Shown here piece after piece: positions 34,807 through 44,349 of a stretch of 64,000 nucleotides of DNA. The notes under the pieces were generated by a model. It saw only the letters and a program-made list of their open reading frames with translations. It was not told the origin of the DNA and did not search any database. Source of the DNA: Polynucleobacter sp. 80A-SIGWE (GTDB lineage: Bacteria; Pseudomonadota; Gammaproteobacteria; Burkholderiales; Burkholderiaceae); NCBI RefSeq assembly GCF_018882295.1, contig NZ_JACVOR010000001.1, positions 186,001 through 250,000 on the forward strand, given 5' to 3'. Made by a program: the position numbers and the translations under genes. The number at the start of each line of letters is the position of its first letter. The first letter of the stretch is position 1.

Positions 34807-35946
34807 TTAAATGCTTACGGCTGCAGTAATAGCTAAGAGTCGCGCAGCATCAACTGCACTACGAATTCTTTCACCGTTAGTTCTCTGGTCTGCAGGAACA
34901 CCTTCAATAATTTCGGCCGTATTGAGCGATTGAGCATTTTGCATTGCTGAAATTAAAGCGCTGACATTCAAGCCAATACGCTTTGCTAAATTCAACAAAG
35001 CATTTCCACGCTCAGGCTTACGCCAAACGTCTGCACGATTAAACCAGGCCAATATATCTGCAGGCTCATAGCTAACACCTGCATCATTGACTGATTTCTC
35101 AACGAGTACATTGAGCTCGCTAAATATTTCACTGAAATCACGCACTTCATTTGGCATCTTGACGCACTCCGCCCAAGAGCGAATTTCACTGGCAGGTAAA
35201 TGCATGAGAGTGACGGCGCATCGATCTTCGAGACGGTTATCTGCTGCATGCAAATGTGCAATGAGTTGCTCGCGGAACTCTTCTTTAGCCAAATAGGATG
35301 TCAGCGTTGCCGGCAGCAATACCCTGGCTGCATCAACATCCAGTAGAACTTGGAACATCCGCATTGGCTTATCGGCAGTGAAGCCTCTAGCTAACTCCTG
35401 CCAAACTCTCTCAGCCGAGAGTGCCGATAATTCATTGGAATGAACAATCGCCTGTAAAGCAGCCATGGTTTCTGGCGCAACAATAAATTCTGGAAAGCGC
35501 GCTGCAAAACGAGCGATACGTAATAGACGCAAAGGATCTTCAGCAAATGCATCGGATACATGACGAAATACTCTAGCCGCTAAATCTTGCTGGCCGTTGT
35601 AGGGATCCAAAATAGGCCCCACCCATTTGTCATCAGCACCGACTTCTTGTGCCATTGCATTAATAGTCAGATCACGACGCTCTAAGTCTTGCTCTAGCGT
35701 GACGGTCGGGTCGGCATAAAACATAAAGCCCTTATAGCCCTTGCCCGTCTTACGCTCTGTGCGAGCCAAGGCATATTCAGCCTGGGTCTCTGGATGCAAG
35801 AACACTGGAAAATCTTTGCCTACCGGACGATAGCCCTGGGCAATCATTTCTTCTACGCTGGAGCCAACAACCACATAATCAATGTCATGCACCGGCAAAC
35901 CCATGAGGATGTCCCGAATGGCGCCACCAACAGCGTAGATCTTCAT
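34807..35946 (-). CDS. cca: CCA tRNA nucleotidyltransferase
   Basis: A 379 aa class II enzyme that builds or repairs the 3' CCA end of tRNAs. The head domain starts [16 protein letters not shown] (GGxxRD) and carries the metal ligands in [20 protein letters not shown] and [11 protein letters not shown] are further family motifs. In E. coli the C-terminal region has an HD phosphohydrolase domain; here the matching region (about 220-260) has no HD signature, and the protein is shorter. It follows the NDUFA9-like gene by 4 bases. Confidence 0.94.
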   Translation of the reverse strand: MKIYAVGGAIRDILMGLPVHDIDYVVVGSSVEEMIAQGYRPVGKDFPVFLHPETQAEYALARTERKTGKGYKGFMFYADPTVTLEQDLERRDLTINAMAQEVGADDKWVGPILDPYNGQQDLAARVFRHVSDAFAEDPLRLLRIARFAARFPEFIVAPETMAALQAIVHSNELSALSAERVWQELARGFTADKPMRMFQVLLDVDAARVLLPATLTSYLAKEEFREQLIAHLHAADNRLEDRCAVTLMHLPASEIRSWAECVKMPNEVRDFSEIFSELNVLVEKSVNDAGVSYEPADILAWFNRADVWRKPERGNALLNLAKRIGLNVSALISAMQNAQSLNTAEIIEGVPADQRTNGERIRSAVDAARLLAITAAVSI

Positions 35947-35950
35947 GAGC

Positions 35951-36859
35951 TTATTTCATGCCTTCTAGGGTACGACGGCTAATGCCAAATACTTTAGTTA
36001 AAGCATCCACACCATTCAGCGGCAAGATGTTTGGTAACTGCATTGAAGCAATATTGTCGCGAGACATCAAAGTTGGAACAGGTAGGAACTCAAAAGCTAG
36101 GGCCTGAAGATAACCAACAAAAGCGGGCACAGGAATGATCGCGCATTTTGTATTGACCTTGCGCGCAGCAAATTCCACAATCTCTTTCATGGTGTAAACG
36201 GTAGGGCCAACTAAGTCATAGGATTGATGAATAGTCGATGGCATTTTCAGAGACTTAGTAAATGCACTAGCCACATCATCCACGCTCACCGGCTGAAACT
36301 GTGCCCCCGAGTTTGCCAAAGGCATTGCAGGGAATAGCTTGGTTAACTTGGCAAATAAATTAATGAATTGATCTTGAGCGCCAAAAATCACTGACGGTCT
36401 AAAAATAGTCCAGTCAAGATTGCTAGCTTTTACTGCGGCCTCTCCATCACCCTTGCTTCGCTGATACATCGATGGGCCATTCGAATCCGCGCCCAATGCA
36501 CTCATGTGTAAGTAACGCTTGAGGCCATGCAACTGCATTGCAGTAATGATATTTTTAGGGAGCTCTACATGTGCAGCTTCAAATACTTTTCCGTAAGGCT
36601 GTGCAGGCTTGTCATGCAATACGCCCACCAAATTAATGACTGCGCCTCCTGGCTTAATTCGTGAGCAAAGTTCTTGCAAGGAATCAAACTCATGTACATC
36701 CGCATCTTCTAAGTGCACTTTCGGCAGCATGCGCAATTCACGCGCAGATGCTAAGTGTCTAGTAGGCAGCAAAACGGAATATCCCTCTGCTTGCAACTGG
36801 GCAGCCAAGACTCTGCCTACAAAACCGTTACCGCCAATTAGCAGAATGTCATATTTCAT
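35951..36859 (-). CDS. NDUFA9-like NAD(P)-binding protein
   Basis: A 302 aa extended/atypical SDR. The nucleotide loop is [14 protein letters not shown] (GGxGFxG). [17 protein letters not shown] and [16 protein letters not shown] are typical of the complex I NDUFA9-like family. The Tyr-x-x-x-Lys is altered (YQRSK), so it may bind a nucleotide structurally without catalysis. It is between slt and cca on the minus strand. Its role in bacteria is not established. Confidence 0.85.
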   Translation of the reverse strand: MKYDILLIGGNGFVGRVLAAQLQAEGYSVLLPTRHLASARELRMLPKVHLEDADVHEFDSLQELCSRIKPGGAVINLVGVLHDKPAQPYGKVFEAAHVELPKNIITAMQLHGLKRYLHMSALGADSNGPSMYQRSKGDGEAAVKASNLDWTIFRPSVIFGAQDQFINLFAKLTKLFPAMPLANSGAQFQPVSVDDVASAFTKSLKMPSTIHQSYDLVGPTVYTMKEIVEFAARKVNTKCAIIPVPAFVGYLQALAFEFLPVPTLMSRDNIASMQLPNILPLNGVDALTKVFGISRRTLEGMK

Positions 36860-36882
36860 AAAACTCCAATGTAGTTGAAATA

Positions 36883-38841
36883 CTAAGGTAGCTCAGATGA
36901 GTTTGCCGCTTTAGGAGTAATCACACCTAAACGCTGCTTTAAAGACTGCGACTGCCCATGCATCACTGATGAATAATACGTTGCATTGGCTAAAACATTT
37001 TTTACATAGGTTCTTGTTTCATTGAACGGAATGGTTTCCGCGAAGATTGCACCTTCTGTTGGGCTGGTGAGTTTTTCCCGCCAAGTTTTAGAGCGTGATG
37101 GGCCAGCGTTATAAGCGGCAGACGCCAGAACCCAAGAACCATCTAAATCTCCCAAGACCATATTCAAGTAATTACTACCCAAAGTGAGATTGGTATTGGT
37201 ATCAGCAAGTTTGTCATTGGTATAGGAGGTCATGCCAATTTTCTTGGCCACATACTTTGCTGTATTTGGCATTACCTGCATCAAGCCTGAAGCGCCAACC
37301 GATGAAGAGGCATTCATGATGAAGCGTGACTCTTGACGAATCAGTCCATAAGCCCAAGCCAAGTTCAAATCAATTTGCTTAGCAATTGGGGATAGCTCAT
37401 CCCGATATGGAGTTGGGTAACGCAAACTAAAGTCATGTTCTTGCTTAGTACGATCTGCTGTATTCACTACGCGGTCATACAAGCCAATGCGCTTGGCATA
37501 TTCAGCTGCTGCGAGCAACTGCTTATCGCTCATATTGCGCAACTCCCAATTCCAATCGCGATTACCTTCAAAGCGTAAATTCATGGCATAGAAGCGCTCA
37601 CCCCGAATAAAGCCCTTACGTTGAGACATGGCATCAATCTCTGCATCGCTAACTTTGGTACGCACAGGCGCATGATTCGATTTACCTAGATCTTCTCGTG
37701 CAAGCTGTCCATAAAAGTTGTACTGGTCAGAAACGAGCTCGAGATTCTCGCGAGCTTTTTCATTTTGGCCATCTACCTTTAATGCACGCGCATACCAATA
37801 AGTCCAAGCAGGATCTTTGCTGCGCACCGCAGGATTCATACCTTCAATTGCATTCTTTACCAGCGTCCAATCCTTAGCACGTAGGCCCGCACGGACTTTC
37901 CACTCTTGGCCCTCCGTAGAAAGAAGCTCGTTGTAGCCTAGCTCCTGCTGAAGGCGATATGCATCATCCGCATTGGGATCTAATTTCTTTGCGAGGAATT
38001 GACCTATCACACCCCAAGCAACCGCCTGATTCTCTTTGCTGTAACGAGATGCATTTTGTGAAAAATCTTTAAACGCTTTTGCAGGATCTGCTTTGGCAGA
38101 TTTAACAATCTCAGCAATAGGATCCTCGCCACCCAAGCGGCGTGACATCGTGTCAAAACCCATCTCGCTAGCAGCGCGACCAATCGCTTTTGCTTCGCTC
38201 GGCGTCATACCACCAGCGCCAACCAAAATAGGCACCAATTCTTGGCAAGCCTGACCGAAATAACGCGGGTCCAACAATATTGCGCGCGCATCAAGCCCTA
38301 CTTTTGTTGGGTTCTCACCTTGAGCTAACTTCGATTGCAAGGAATAGCACTTCACCTGAGTGTCATCATCTAAAACAAACTTGGAGTATTCAGCATCAAA
38401 GCGAGACCAGTCTTTACGCTTACCTAAAACGAGCAACCAATCATTGCGCATCCGATCAGCCAGTGCAGTGCCTTGGTATTGATTTAAAAAAGCTACAACT
38501 TGAGAGTCCACATTGCTGTCGGATCGAGCACCACCAGCGCTATCAAATAACTGCGGCTTGATGCGGAAATAAGCTACGTAATCGTCATACGGGTAATTCG
38601 AGAGGCTGGCAGCTAAGGCCTGTGTACGAGCCACATCATTTCGTTTGGCAGCCTCACGCAATTCAATAAAGGTACGATCACCTTCGGTAATTTCAAAGGC
38701 TGAAACTCTGCTTTCTTTAGCAGGAGTAGCTTTTTTAGCTTTTTCTGCAGAAACGTTAGGCACAGCAACTGCCAGAGCTAGAAATAAAATTCCGCCCACT
38801 GTTTTTTGCCAGCCACTAAAAACATCAAACCTCTTTTTCAC
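36883..38841 (-). CDS. slt: Soluble lytic murein transglycosylase
   Basis: A 652 aa periplasmic enzyme that cleaves the MurNAc-GlcNAc bond to 1,6-anhydro products. It has a signal peptide (about 1-32, ending NVSA), a long superhelical U/L region, and a C-terminal SLT domain (about 490-610). The catalytic Glu is in GLIRQESRF near residue 503, with GASGLMQVMPNTA and AYNAGPSR following. The products are taken up by AmpG, which is also in this window (47637-48971). Its start is divergent from fau, with 46 bases between. Confidence 0.94.
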   Translation of the reverse strand: MKKRFDVFSGWQKTVGGILFLALAVAVPNVSAEKAKKATPAKESRVSAFEITEGDRTFIELREAAKRNDVARTQALAASLSNYPYDDYVAYFRIKPQLFDSAGGARSDSNVDSQVVAFLNQYQGTALADRMRNDWLLVLGKRKDWSRFDAEYSKFVLDDDTQVKCYSLQSKLAQGENPTKVGLDARAILLDPRYFGQACQELVPILVGAGGMTPSEAKAIGRAASEMGFDTMSRRLGGEDPIAEIVKSAKADPAKAFKDFSQNASRYSKENQAVAWGVIGQFLAKKLDPNADDAYRLQQELGYNELLSTEGQEWKVRAGLRAKDWTLVKNAIEGMNPAVRSKDPAWTYWYARALKVDGQNEKARENLELVSDQYNFYGQLAREDLGKSNHAPVRTKVSDAEIDAMSQRKGFIRGERFYAMNLRFEGNRDWNWELRNMSDKQLLAAAEYAKRIGLYDRVVNTADRTKQEHDFSLRYPTPYRDELSPIAKQIDLNLAWAYGLIRQESRFIMNASSSVGASGLMQVMPNTAKYVAKKIGMTSYTNDKLADTNTNLTLGSNYLNMVLGDLDGSWVLASAAYNAGPSRSKTWREKLTSPTEGAIFAETIPFNETRTYVKNVLANATYYSSVMHGQSQSLKQRLGVITPKAANSSELP

Positions 38842-38887
38842 CGTCTTACCTTATCGATTTACTATATCTCTTAATTTTCGCCTGATA

Positions 38888-39520
38888 ATGGTCGATATGC
38901 ACGGCAATTCTCCAAAATCGCTACGGCAGGACTTACTAGCCCAAAGGAAACAGTTTGCGGCCAGCGCAAGCTATCCCATGGCACGAGAAGCCATTTCGGC
39001 TGGCCTAGCCAGTTTTCTGGGCAGCCATGATGCTCAAGTTCAATCTATAGCCCTGTATTGCCCCATACAAGATGAGCTTGATCTGCGGCCCGCTCTATTG
39101 GCTTGGGTTAAGAGTCATGCAGGCAAAACACTGGCCCTTCCTTTTGCGCGCCCTGATAAACATTTGGATTTTTATGCATGGCAAGAGGGCGATCTACTAA
39201 TTCCAAGTCGCCATGGCGTTCCGGAGCCAGACCCTAATAACCCCCGTAGACCTCAAGTCACTCCAGACTGCATCTTGATACCCTGCGTGGGCTGGTCAGA
39301 ATCCAAGGTGGGCGATAAAACACATTATTGGCGGCTTGGTTATGGGGGCGGCTACTTTGACCGCACCTTGGCTCAGTTACGTCAAGCTAAGCCCAAGCTA
39401 CTATGCATCGGCATAGGCTTTGATTGGCAAAAATTAGATGATGCTCAATGGCAGGCTCAAACACATGATGAGCCTTTAGATGCCATGCTGACTGAGTCAG
39501 GCTTATTAATTACTTATTGA
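38888..39520 (+). CDS. fau: 5-formyltetrahydrofolate cyclo-ligase
   Basis: A 210 aa enzyme that converts 5-formyl-THF to 5,10-methenyl-THF with ATP. The motif LGYGGGYFDRTL is the family signature, with IQDELDLRPALLAW before it. I start at ATG 38888 (or 38897); the frame is open upstream to 38645, but that part is antisense to slt and lacks sense as protein. Its last 11 bases overlap the opposing metF gene, which joins it to one-carbon metabolism. Confidence 0.92.
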   Translation: MVDMHGNSPKSLRQDLLAQRKQFAASASYPMAREAISAGLASFLGSHDAQVQSIALYCPIQDELDLRPALLAWVKSHAGKTLALPFARPDKHLDFYAWQEGDLLIPSRHGVPEPDPNNPRRPQVTPDCILIPCVGWSESKVGDKTHYWRLGYGGGYFDRTLAQLRQAKPKLLCIGIGFDWQKLDDAQWQAQTHDEPLDAMLTESGLLITY

Positions 39521-40340
39521 GACTGAGATTGTCTGCAATCGCTAAAACAGCATCTGCCTGATTCAGCGAATAGAAATGCAATCCTGGAGCACCAGCAGTT
39601 AAAAGCTGATCGCAAAGGTCGGTAACCACCTCTTCACCAAACGCACGAATCGAAGCAGTGTCATCACCATAAGACTGCAAACGCAAACGAATCCAACGTG
39701 GAATCTCTGCGCCACAAGCATCTGAAAAACGCAGCAACTGAGTGCTATTAGTAATCGGCATAATTCCGGCGATCACTGGCTGAGTAACGCCTAAGTCATA
39801 AGCCTCATCCACAAAGCGGAAGTAGGCATCGCTGTTATAGAAATACTGAGTCACTGCCGAATTGGCTCCAGCCTTCATCTTCTGTACAAAGAAATCCACA
39901 TCAGTCGCTGGCGACTTAGCCTGAGGATGACTTTCTGGATATGCGGCCACATCAATGTGGAACCAGTCACCAGTTTCAGCACGAATAAATTCAACTAATT
40001 CATTGGCGTGATGGAACTCACCATACTGACCCATGCCAGATGGTAAGTCGCCACGTAAAGCTACGATACGTTTAACACCTAAAGCTTGGTATTGCTTCAA
40101 CATTTCGCGCACGCTCTCACGTGAGCTACCAACACAAGATAAGTGAGGAGCAACCGCTGCACCTGCAGCATGAATATCGCTCACCACTTTTAATGTGCCA
40201 GATTGAGTAGAGCCACCAGCACCAAAAGTCACAGAATAAAAAGCGGGCTTGAGCGTTTCACTAAAACGCTCGCGCACGAGATGCAGCTTGCTCTCACCTT
40301 CAGGTGTTTTTGGAGGGAAGAATTCAACGCTTAATTCCAT
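39510..40340 (-). CDS. metF: 5,10-methylenetetrahydrofolate reductase
   Basis: A 276 aa FAD-dependent TIM barrel starting MELSVEFFPPKTPEGE. Motifs are FYSVTFGAGGST, RGDLPSGMG and AGANSAVTQYFYN. It makes the 5-methyl-THF used by MetH. It is 56 bases downstream of ahcY on the same strand and so is likely controlled by the SAH riboswitch in front of ahcY. Its 3' end overlaps fau by 11 bases. Confidence 0.96.
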   Translation of the reverse strand: MELSVEFFPPKTPEGESKLHLVRERFSETLKPAFYSVTFGAGGSTQSGTLKVVSDIHAAGAAVAPHLSCVGSSRESVREMLKQYQALGVKRIVALRGDLPSGMGQYGEFHHANELVEFIRAETGDWFHIDVAAYPESHPQAKSPATDVDFFVQKMKAGANSAVTQYFYNSDAYFRFVDEAYDLGVTQPVIAGIMPITNSTQLLRFSDACGAEIPRWIRLRLQSYGDDTASIRAFGEEVVTDLCDQLLTAGAPGLHFYSLNQADAVLAIADNLSLNK

Positions 40341-40396
40341 GATCTTGGGCCTGTATCTCTATTTCTCTATTGAACAATATCTAGCAAGGGTACAAA

Positions 40397-41842
40397 TTAA
40401 TAACGGTAGTGGTCAGCCTTGTATGGGCCTTCCTTCGTTACGCCAATGTAAGAAGCTTGCTGATCTGACAATACAGTTAACTGTGCATTCAATGTCTTGA
40501 GCTGCAAACGAGCAACCTTCTCATCTAAATGCTTAGGCAAGGTGTAAACACCGACTGGGTATTTATCTGTACCAACTGCATTCCACAATTCGATCTGTGC
40601 AATCACTTGGTTCGCAAATGAAGAGCTCATTACATAAGATGGGTGTCCTGTACCGCAACCCAAGTTAACTAAGCGGCCCTTAGCCAAGATGATGATGCGC
40701 TTCTCAGGATTGCCATTAGCTGCCGGGAAAATCACGTGATCTACTTGTGGCTTGATTTCTTCCCACTTGTACTTCTCGATACCAGCAACATCAATCTCGT
40801 TATCGAAGTGACCAATATTACAAACGATGGCTTGGTTCTTCATCTTGATCATATGATCATGTGTAATCACATGGTAGTTACCTGTTGCGGAAACAAAGAT
40901 GTCTGCCTTATCTGCGGCGTAATCCATTGTGACAACACGGTAGCCTTCCATTGCCGCTTGCAATGCGCAGATTGGATCTACTTCAGTAACCCAAACTTGA
41001 GCAGACAAAGCACGTAGAGCTTGAGCTGAGCCTTTACCCACATCGCCGTAACCACAAACCACTGCAACCTTACCGGCAACCATGACGTCAGTAGCACGCT
41101 TGATCGCATCAACTAAAGATTCGCGGCAACCATAGAGGTTATCGAACTTGCTCTTAGTAACAGAATCGTTCACATTAATTGCTGGGAACTTCAATTCACC
41201 CTTAGCAAACATCTGATAGAGACGATGTACACCAGTAGTAGTTTCTTCGGTTACGCCTTTTACTTTTTCTAAGCGTGTGGAATACCAAGTTGGATCTTGC
41301 GCCAATTTCTTTTTAATAGCCGCGAACAAAATAGTTTCTTCTTCGCTGGTTGGATGATTCAAGCAAGCTTGATCTTTTTCAGCGCGTGCGCCGAGGTGCA
41401 ATAACAAAGTCGCATCGCCACCGTCATCCAAAATCATATTGGTGAAGCCGCCATCTGCCCACTCAAAAATACGGTGGGTGTAATCCCAATACTGCTCAAG
41501 GGTTTCGCCCTTGATCGCAAACACTGGTGTGCCGTTTGCAGCAATCGCTGCAGCAGCATGATCTTGTGTAGAGAAAATATTGCAAGATGCCCACTGCACT
41601 TCAGCGCCAAGCGCTTCAAGCGTCTCGATCAACACTGCAGTTTGAATGGTCATGTGCAATGAGCCAGTAATACGTGCGCCACGCAATGGTTGCTGTGATG
41701 CGAACTCGTCGCGAATCGCGATGAGGCCTGGCATTTCAGTTTCAGCAATGGCGATTTCTTTACGACCAAAGTCAGCCAAAGAAATATCGGCGATAGCGCA
41801 ACGGGTTGCTACAAAGTTATTTAAATCGGAAACGGTACTCAT
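40397..41842 (-). CDS. ahcY: S-adenosylhomocysteine hydrolase
   Basis: A 481 aa enzyme that splits SAH to homocysteine and adenosine with bound NAD. Marks are [17 protein letters not shown], the NAD loop [13 protein letters not shown] and the C-terminal KADHYRY. The ATG at 41842 has GGAG nine bases upstream and starts [10 protein letters not shown]; the frame is open to 41902 but that part encodes the riboswitch expression region. The ribosome binding site lies in a hairpin downstream of an SAH riboswitch, so expression should rise with SAH. Confidence 0.97.
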   Translation of the reverse strand: MSTVSDLNNFVATRCAIADISLADFGRKEIAIAETEMPGLIAIRDEFASQQPLRGARITGSLHMTIQTAVLIETLEALGAEVQWASCNIFSTQDHAAAAIAANGTPVFAIKGETLEQYWDYTHRIFEWADGGFTNMILDDGGDATLLLHLGARAEKDQACLNHPTSEEETILFAAIKKKLAQDPTWYSTRLEKVKGVTEETTTGVHRLYQMFAKGELKFPAINVNDSVTKSKFDNLYGCRESLVDAIKRATDVMVAGKVAVVCGYGDVGKGSAQALRALSAQVWVTEVDPICALQAAMEGYRVVTMDYAADKADIFVSATGNYHVITHDHMIKMKNQAIVCNIGHFDNEIDVAGIEKYKWEEIKPQVDHVIFPAANGNPEKRIIILAKGRLVNLGCGTGHPSYVMSSSFANQVIAQIELWNAVGTDKYPVGVYTLPKHLDEKVARLQLKTLNAQLTVLSDQQASYIGVTKEGPYKADHYRY

Positions 41843-41847
41843 GAATG

Positions 41848-41876
41848 CTCCAGCTAAATACGATCCAATGCTGGAG
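41848..41876 (-). promoter_or_regulatory. Hairpin sequestering the ahcY ribosome binding site
   Basis: In the RNA, CTCCAGC (41870-41876) can pair over 7 bp with GCTGGAG (41848-41854), which contains the ahcY Shine-Dalgarno sequence. The loop is 15 bases. It is the natural expression platform for the riboswitch upstream: closed without ligand, open when SAH is bound. The alternative pairing partner was not worked out. Confidence 0.65.
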
Positions 41877-41883
41877 TAGAAAC

Positions 41884-42014
41884 TCGCTAGCCATTGAATC
41901 ATGGGTTAGCGAGCGCAGTTGCAATTAGCAAACTCTGGGGTTACCTAGGAGTCCACTCCCTTCAAGCCTGGGGAAACGCTGGTTCTCAGCATTCCTTGCA
42001 ACGCTCCTTGAAGG
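41884..42014 (-). ncRNA. SAH riboswitch
   Basis: The minus-strand leader of ahcY-metF fits the S-adenosylhomocysteine riboswitch. P1 pairs CTTCAAG (42007-42013) with CTTGAAG (41960-41966). P2 is a hairpin of GGAATGCTG (41987-41995) with CAGCGTTTCC (41972-41981). The pseudoknot P4 pairs GAGCGTTGCAA with TTGCAACTGCGCTC (41911-41924, three bulged bases). The conserved strings GGAGCGTTGCAAGG, CCAGGCTTGAA and GCAACTGCGCTC are all present. A further hairpin (41884-41912) follows. The class is known to switch translation or transcription on when SAH accumulates, and ahcY removes SAH. Confidence 0.92.
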
Positions 42015-42044
42015 TATGGCGAAATTGTAATCAATTTCGCCATA
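42015..42044. promoter_or_regulatory. 13-bp perfect inverted repeat over the likely ahcY promoter
   Basis: TATGGCGAAATTG (42015-42027) and CAATTTCGCCATA (42032-42044) are perfectly inverted about four bases. On the minus strand the centre contains TACAAT (42024-42029), a good -10 box whose start site would fall near 42017, just before riboswitch helix P1. A third half-site ATTTCGCC lies at 42044-42051, ten bases from the second. It may be an operator for a DNA-binding regulator, or less likely a metK terminator, as no T run follows. Confidence 0.6.
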
Positions 42045-42093
42045 TTTCGCCTCAATACAAAACAAACTGCAAATTTACTACCTAGAAAGCAGA

Positions 42094-43260
42094 TTACAAG
42101 CCAGCTGCTGCACGTAAGGCAGGCGCTTTATCGCACTGTTCCCAAGTAAATTCCGGCTCTTCACGACCAAAGTGGCCATAAGCAGCAGTCTTGCGATAAA
42201 TCGGACGCAAGAGGTTCAACATCTTGACGATGCCTTTTGGACGCAAATCAAAGTGCTCAGATACCAATTGCGCAATCTTCTCGTCAGAGATCTTGCCAGT
42301 ACCAAAGGTGCTCACCATCACTGAAGTTGGTTTAGCAACACCAATCGCGTAGGAGATCTGGATCAAGCACTTGCTTGCCAAACCAGCAGCAACTACGTTC
42401 TTCGCCACATAACGACCAGCATAGGCGGCGGAACGGTCAACCTTGGATGGATCCTTACCAGAGAACGCGCCACCACCGTGAGGGGCTGCACCGCCGTAGG
42501 TGTCCACAATGATCTTGCGACCTGTCAGACCGCAATCGCCTTGCGGGCCGCCGATAACAAATCGACCTGTTGGGTTTACCAAGAAGTTAATCGCGCCTTT
42601 GATCAAATGCTTTGGCAACACTGGTTTGATGATTTCTTCGATCACTGCTTCGCGCAATTTCTCGAGAGAAATTTCTTCATCATGTTGTGTAGAGAGAACT
42701 ACGGTGTCGATTGAGTCAGGTTTGCCGTCGACGTAACGCAGGGTCACTTGAGACTTCGCATCTGGGCGCAACCAGTTCAAACGGCCATCACGGCGCAGTT
42801 GAGATTGACGCTCTACTAAACGGTGTGACAAATGAATTGGCAAAGGCATGAGCTCTGCAGTTTCGTCACAGGCGTAACCAAACATCAAACCTTGGTCACC
42901 AGCGCCTTGATCTAAGCCGTCGTCATGCGCTTTATCAACACCCTGAGCGATGTCAGGACTTTGCTTGTCATAAGCAACTAAAACGGCACAACCTTTGTAA
43001 TCAATACCGTAGTCAGTGTTGTCGTAACCAATTTCACGCAAAGTGTTGCGAGCCACTTGGATGTAATCCACATTGGCGTTCGTTGTGATCTCACCAGCCA
43101 AAACTACCAAGCCGGTATTACACAAAGTTTCCGCAGCAACGCGCGCAGTTGGGTCCTGAGCCAGGATTGAATCCAAAATGGCATCAGAGATTTGGTCTGC
43201 TACTTTATCGGGGTGACCTTCAGAAACCGATTCTGAGGTAAAGAAGTAATCATTTGCCAT
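42094..43260 (-). CDS. metK: S-adenosylmethionine synthetase
   Basis: A 388 aa enzyme that makes SAM from methionine and ATP. Motifs are [20 protein letters not shown] (read as [11 protein letters not shown]), [28 protein letters not shown] and [24 protein letters not shown] lies seven bases upstream of the ATG. The 203 bases between metK and the divergent acyltransferase contain its leader (on the minus strand GGCGAT and GTCGCC can pair), but I recognise no known riboswitch in it. It lies upstream of ahcY on the same strand but is separated by the ahcY promoter region. Confidence 0.97.
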   Translation of the reverse strand: MANDYFFTSESVSEGHPDKVADQISDAILDSILAQDPTARVAAETLCNTGLVVLAGEITTNANVDYIQVARNTLREIGYDNTDYGIDYKGCAVLVAYDKQSPDIAQGVDKAHDDGLDQGAGDQGLMFGYACDETAELMPLPIHLSHRLVERQSQLRRDGRLNWLRPDAKSQVTLRYVDGKPDSIDTVVLSTQHDEEISLEKLREAVIEEIIKPVLPKHLIKGAINFLVNPTGRFVIGGPQGDCGLTGRKIIVDTYGGAAPHGGGAFSGKDPSKVDRSAAYAGRYVAKNVVAAGLASKCLIQISYAIGVAKPTSVMVSTFGTGKISDEKIAQLVSEHFDLRPKGIVKMLNLLRPIYRKTAAYGHFGREEPEFTWEQCDKAPALRAAAGL

Positions 43261-43463
43261 TGCATATTCCTTTAAAAACTAACACGATCTATGGGACAAC
43301 TCGACGTGCCAGGAACTTCAACGGCGACGCTTTAGCAGAATTTATGAATCGCCCTGCAAGTTGCCTTAACTCAGCGATAGACGAATTCTATCCGAAAAAC
43401 GCCTTATTCATCAAGCCGCTCAGTAAATTTGGCCCTAGCGCCAGCATTGAATATCATTAGAGG

Positions 43464-44324
43464 GTGCGTAAACTCCTTCTCAAGCTAACCCTCGCTGCAA
43501 TAGCGGTATTGCCCTTATTCCCGGTTCAGGTGATTGGGGCTACTTTAGGGGTGCTGGCCTATGTCGGCTCCAAGCAATATCGATCACTTTTCCGCCCTCA
43601 ATATGAGGCCGTTGTTAAGAGTCATCATTTACCTCTGCAAATCTGGCGTGCGGCGGCGGCCTCCGGCCAGCTCTTCTCAGACAGTTTGTGGATTTGGCGC
43701 AATCCAGCAAAGGCGCTCAAGCTAGTCGAGGTGCGGGACTGGGATTTGGTTGAGGAAGCTATTAACGAAGGCCATGGCTTAGTCATGCTCACTCCACACC
43801 TTGGTGGCTTTGAAATCATTCCTCGAGTCTTAGCCCAGCACTTCCCGGCCACCATCCTATATCGTCCATCACGCCAAGAATGGCTCAACGAAGTGGTGGA
43901 AGAGGGTCGCGCCTATCCCAATATGCATTTCGTGCCCACCAACCTGAACGGCGTTCGTCAAATGACACGGGCACTGACACGTGGAGAGGCCATTGGCATT
44001 CTTCCAGATCAAGTGCCTAGCGGCGGTGAAGGTGTTTGGGTACCCTTTTTTGGGCGCCCAGCCTATACGACCCCACTTCCCGCTCGCTTAGCCAATCGCA
44101 ACAACACGCCGGTTGTGATGTTTACCGCTAAACGCAAAGGTCTTGGTAAAGGCTGGCTCATGCAAGCCAAGAGACTAGAACCACTTTCTGAAGACTCCAT
44201 ACTTGCTGCCGCTGAACTCAATGTCGCAATTGAAAATGCAATCCTAGTTGCACCTAATCAATTCATCTGGGCCTATAACCGCTACAAACATCCCAGCGGC
44301 GCAGAATTACCACCAAGCAATTAG
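43464..44324 (+). CDS. lpxL: Lipid A biosynthesis acyltransferase (LpxL/HtrB family), first copy
   Basis: A 286 aa membrane-anchored acyltransferase. An N-terminal hydrophobic segment (LTLAAIAVLPLFPVQVIGA) is followed by the catalytic HLGGFE (H-x4-E) near residue 111, ILYRPSR and GILPDQVPSGGEGVWVPFFG. It adds a secondary acyl chain to lipid A. It starts at GTG 43464, with AGAG just before; the frame upstream has no ATG in a suitable place. It is followed by a second family member 25 bases later. Confidence 0.9.
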   Translation: MRKLLLKLTLAAIAVLPLFPVQVIGATLGVLAYVGSKQYRSLFRPQYEAVVKSHHLPLQIWRAAAASGQLFSDSLWIWRNPAKALKLVEVRDWDLVEEAINEGHGLVMLTPHLGGFEIIPRVLAQHFPATILYRPSRQEWLNEVVEEGRAYPNMHFVPTNLNGVRQMTRALTRGEAIGILPDQVPSGGEGVWVPFFGRPAYTTPLPARLANRNNTPVVMFTAKRKGLGKGWLMQAKRLEPLSEDSILAAAELNVAIENAILVAPNQFIWAYNRYKHPSGAELPPSN

Positions 44325-44349
44325 TTAATAAATTTATAATTTATTCAAC

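Noticed and set aside
38645-38887. An open extension upstream of fau
   Set aside because: It runs antisense through slt and across the divergent promoter; the family start fits 38888 or 38897.
41843-41902. A longer ahcY reading frame
   Set aside because: The added 20 residues are encoded by the riboswitch expression region, and the ATG at 41842 has a good GGAG and the family opening.
43261-43463. SAM-sensing riboswitch before metK
   Set aside because: Only a weak 6-bp stem (GGCGAT/GTCGCC) is seen; no known SAM aptamer motif can be built by eye.
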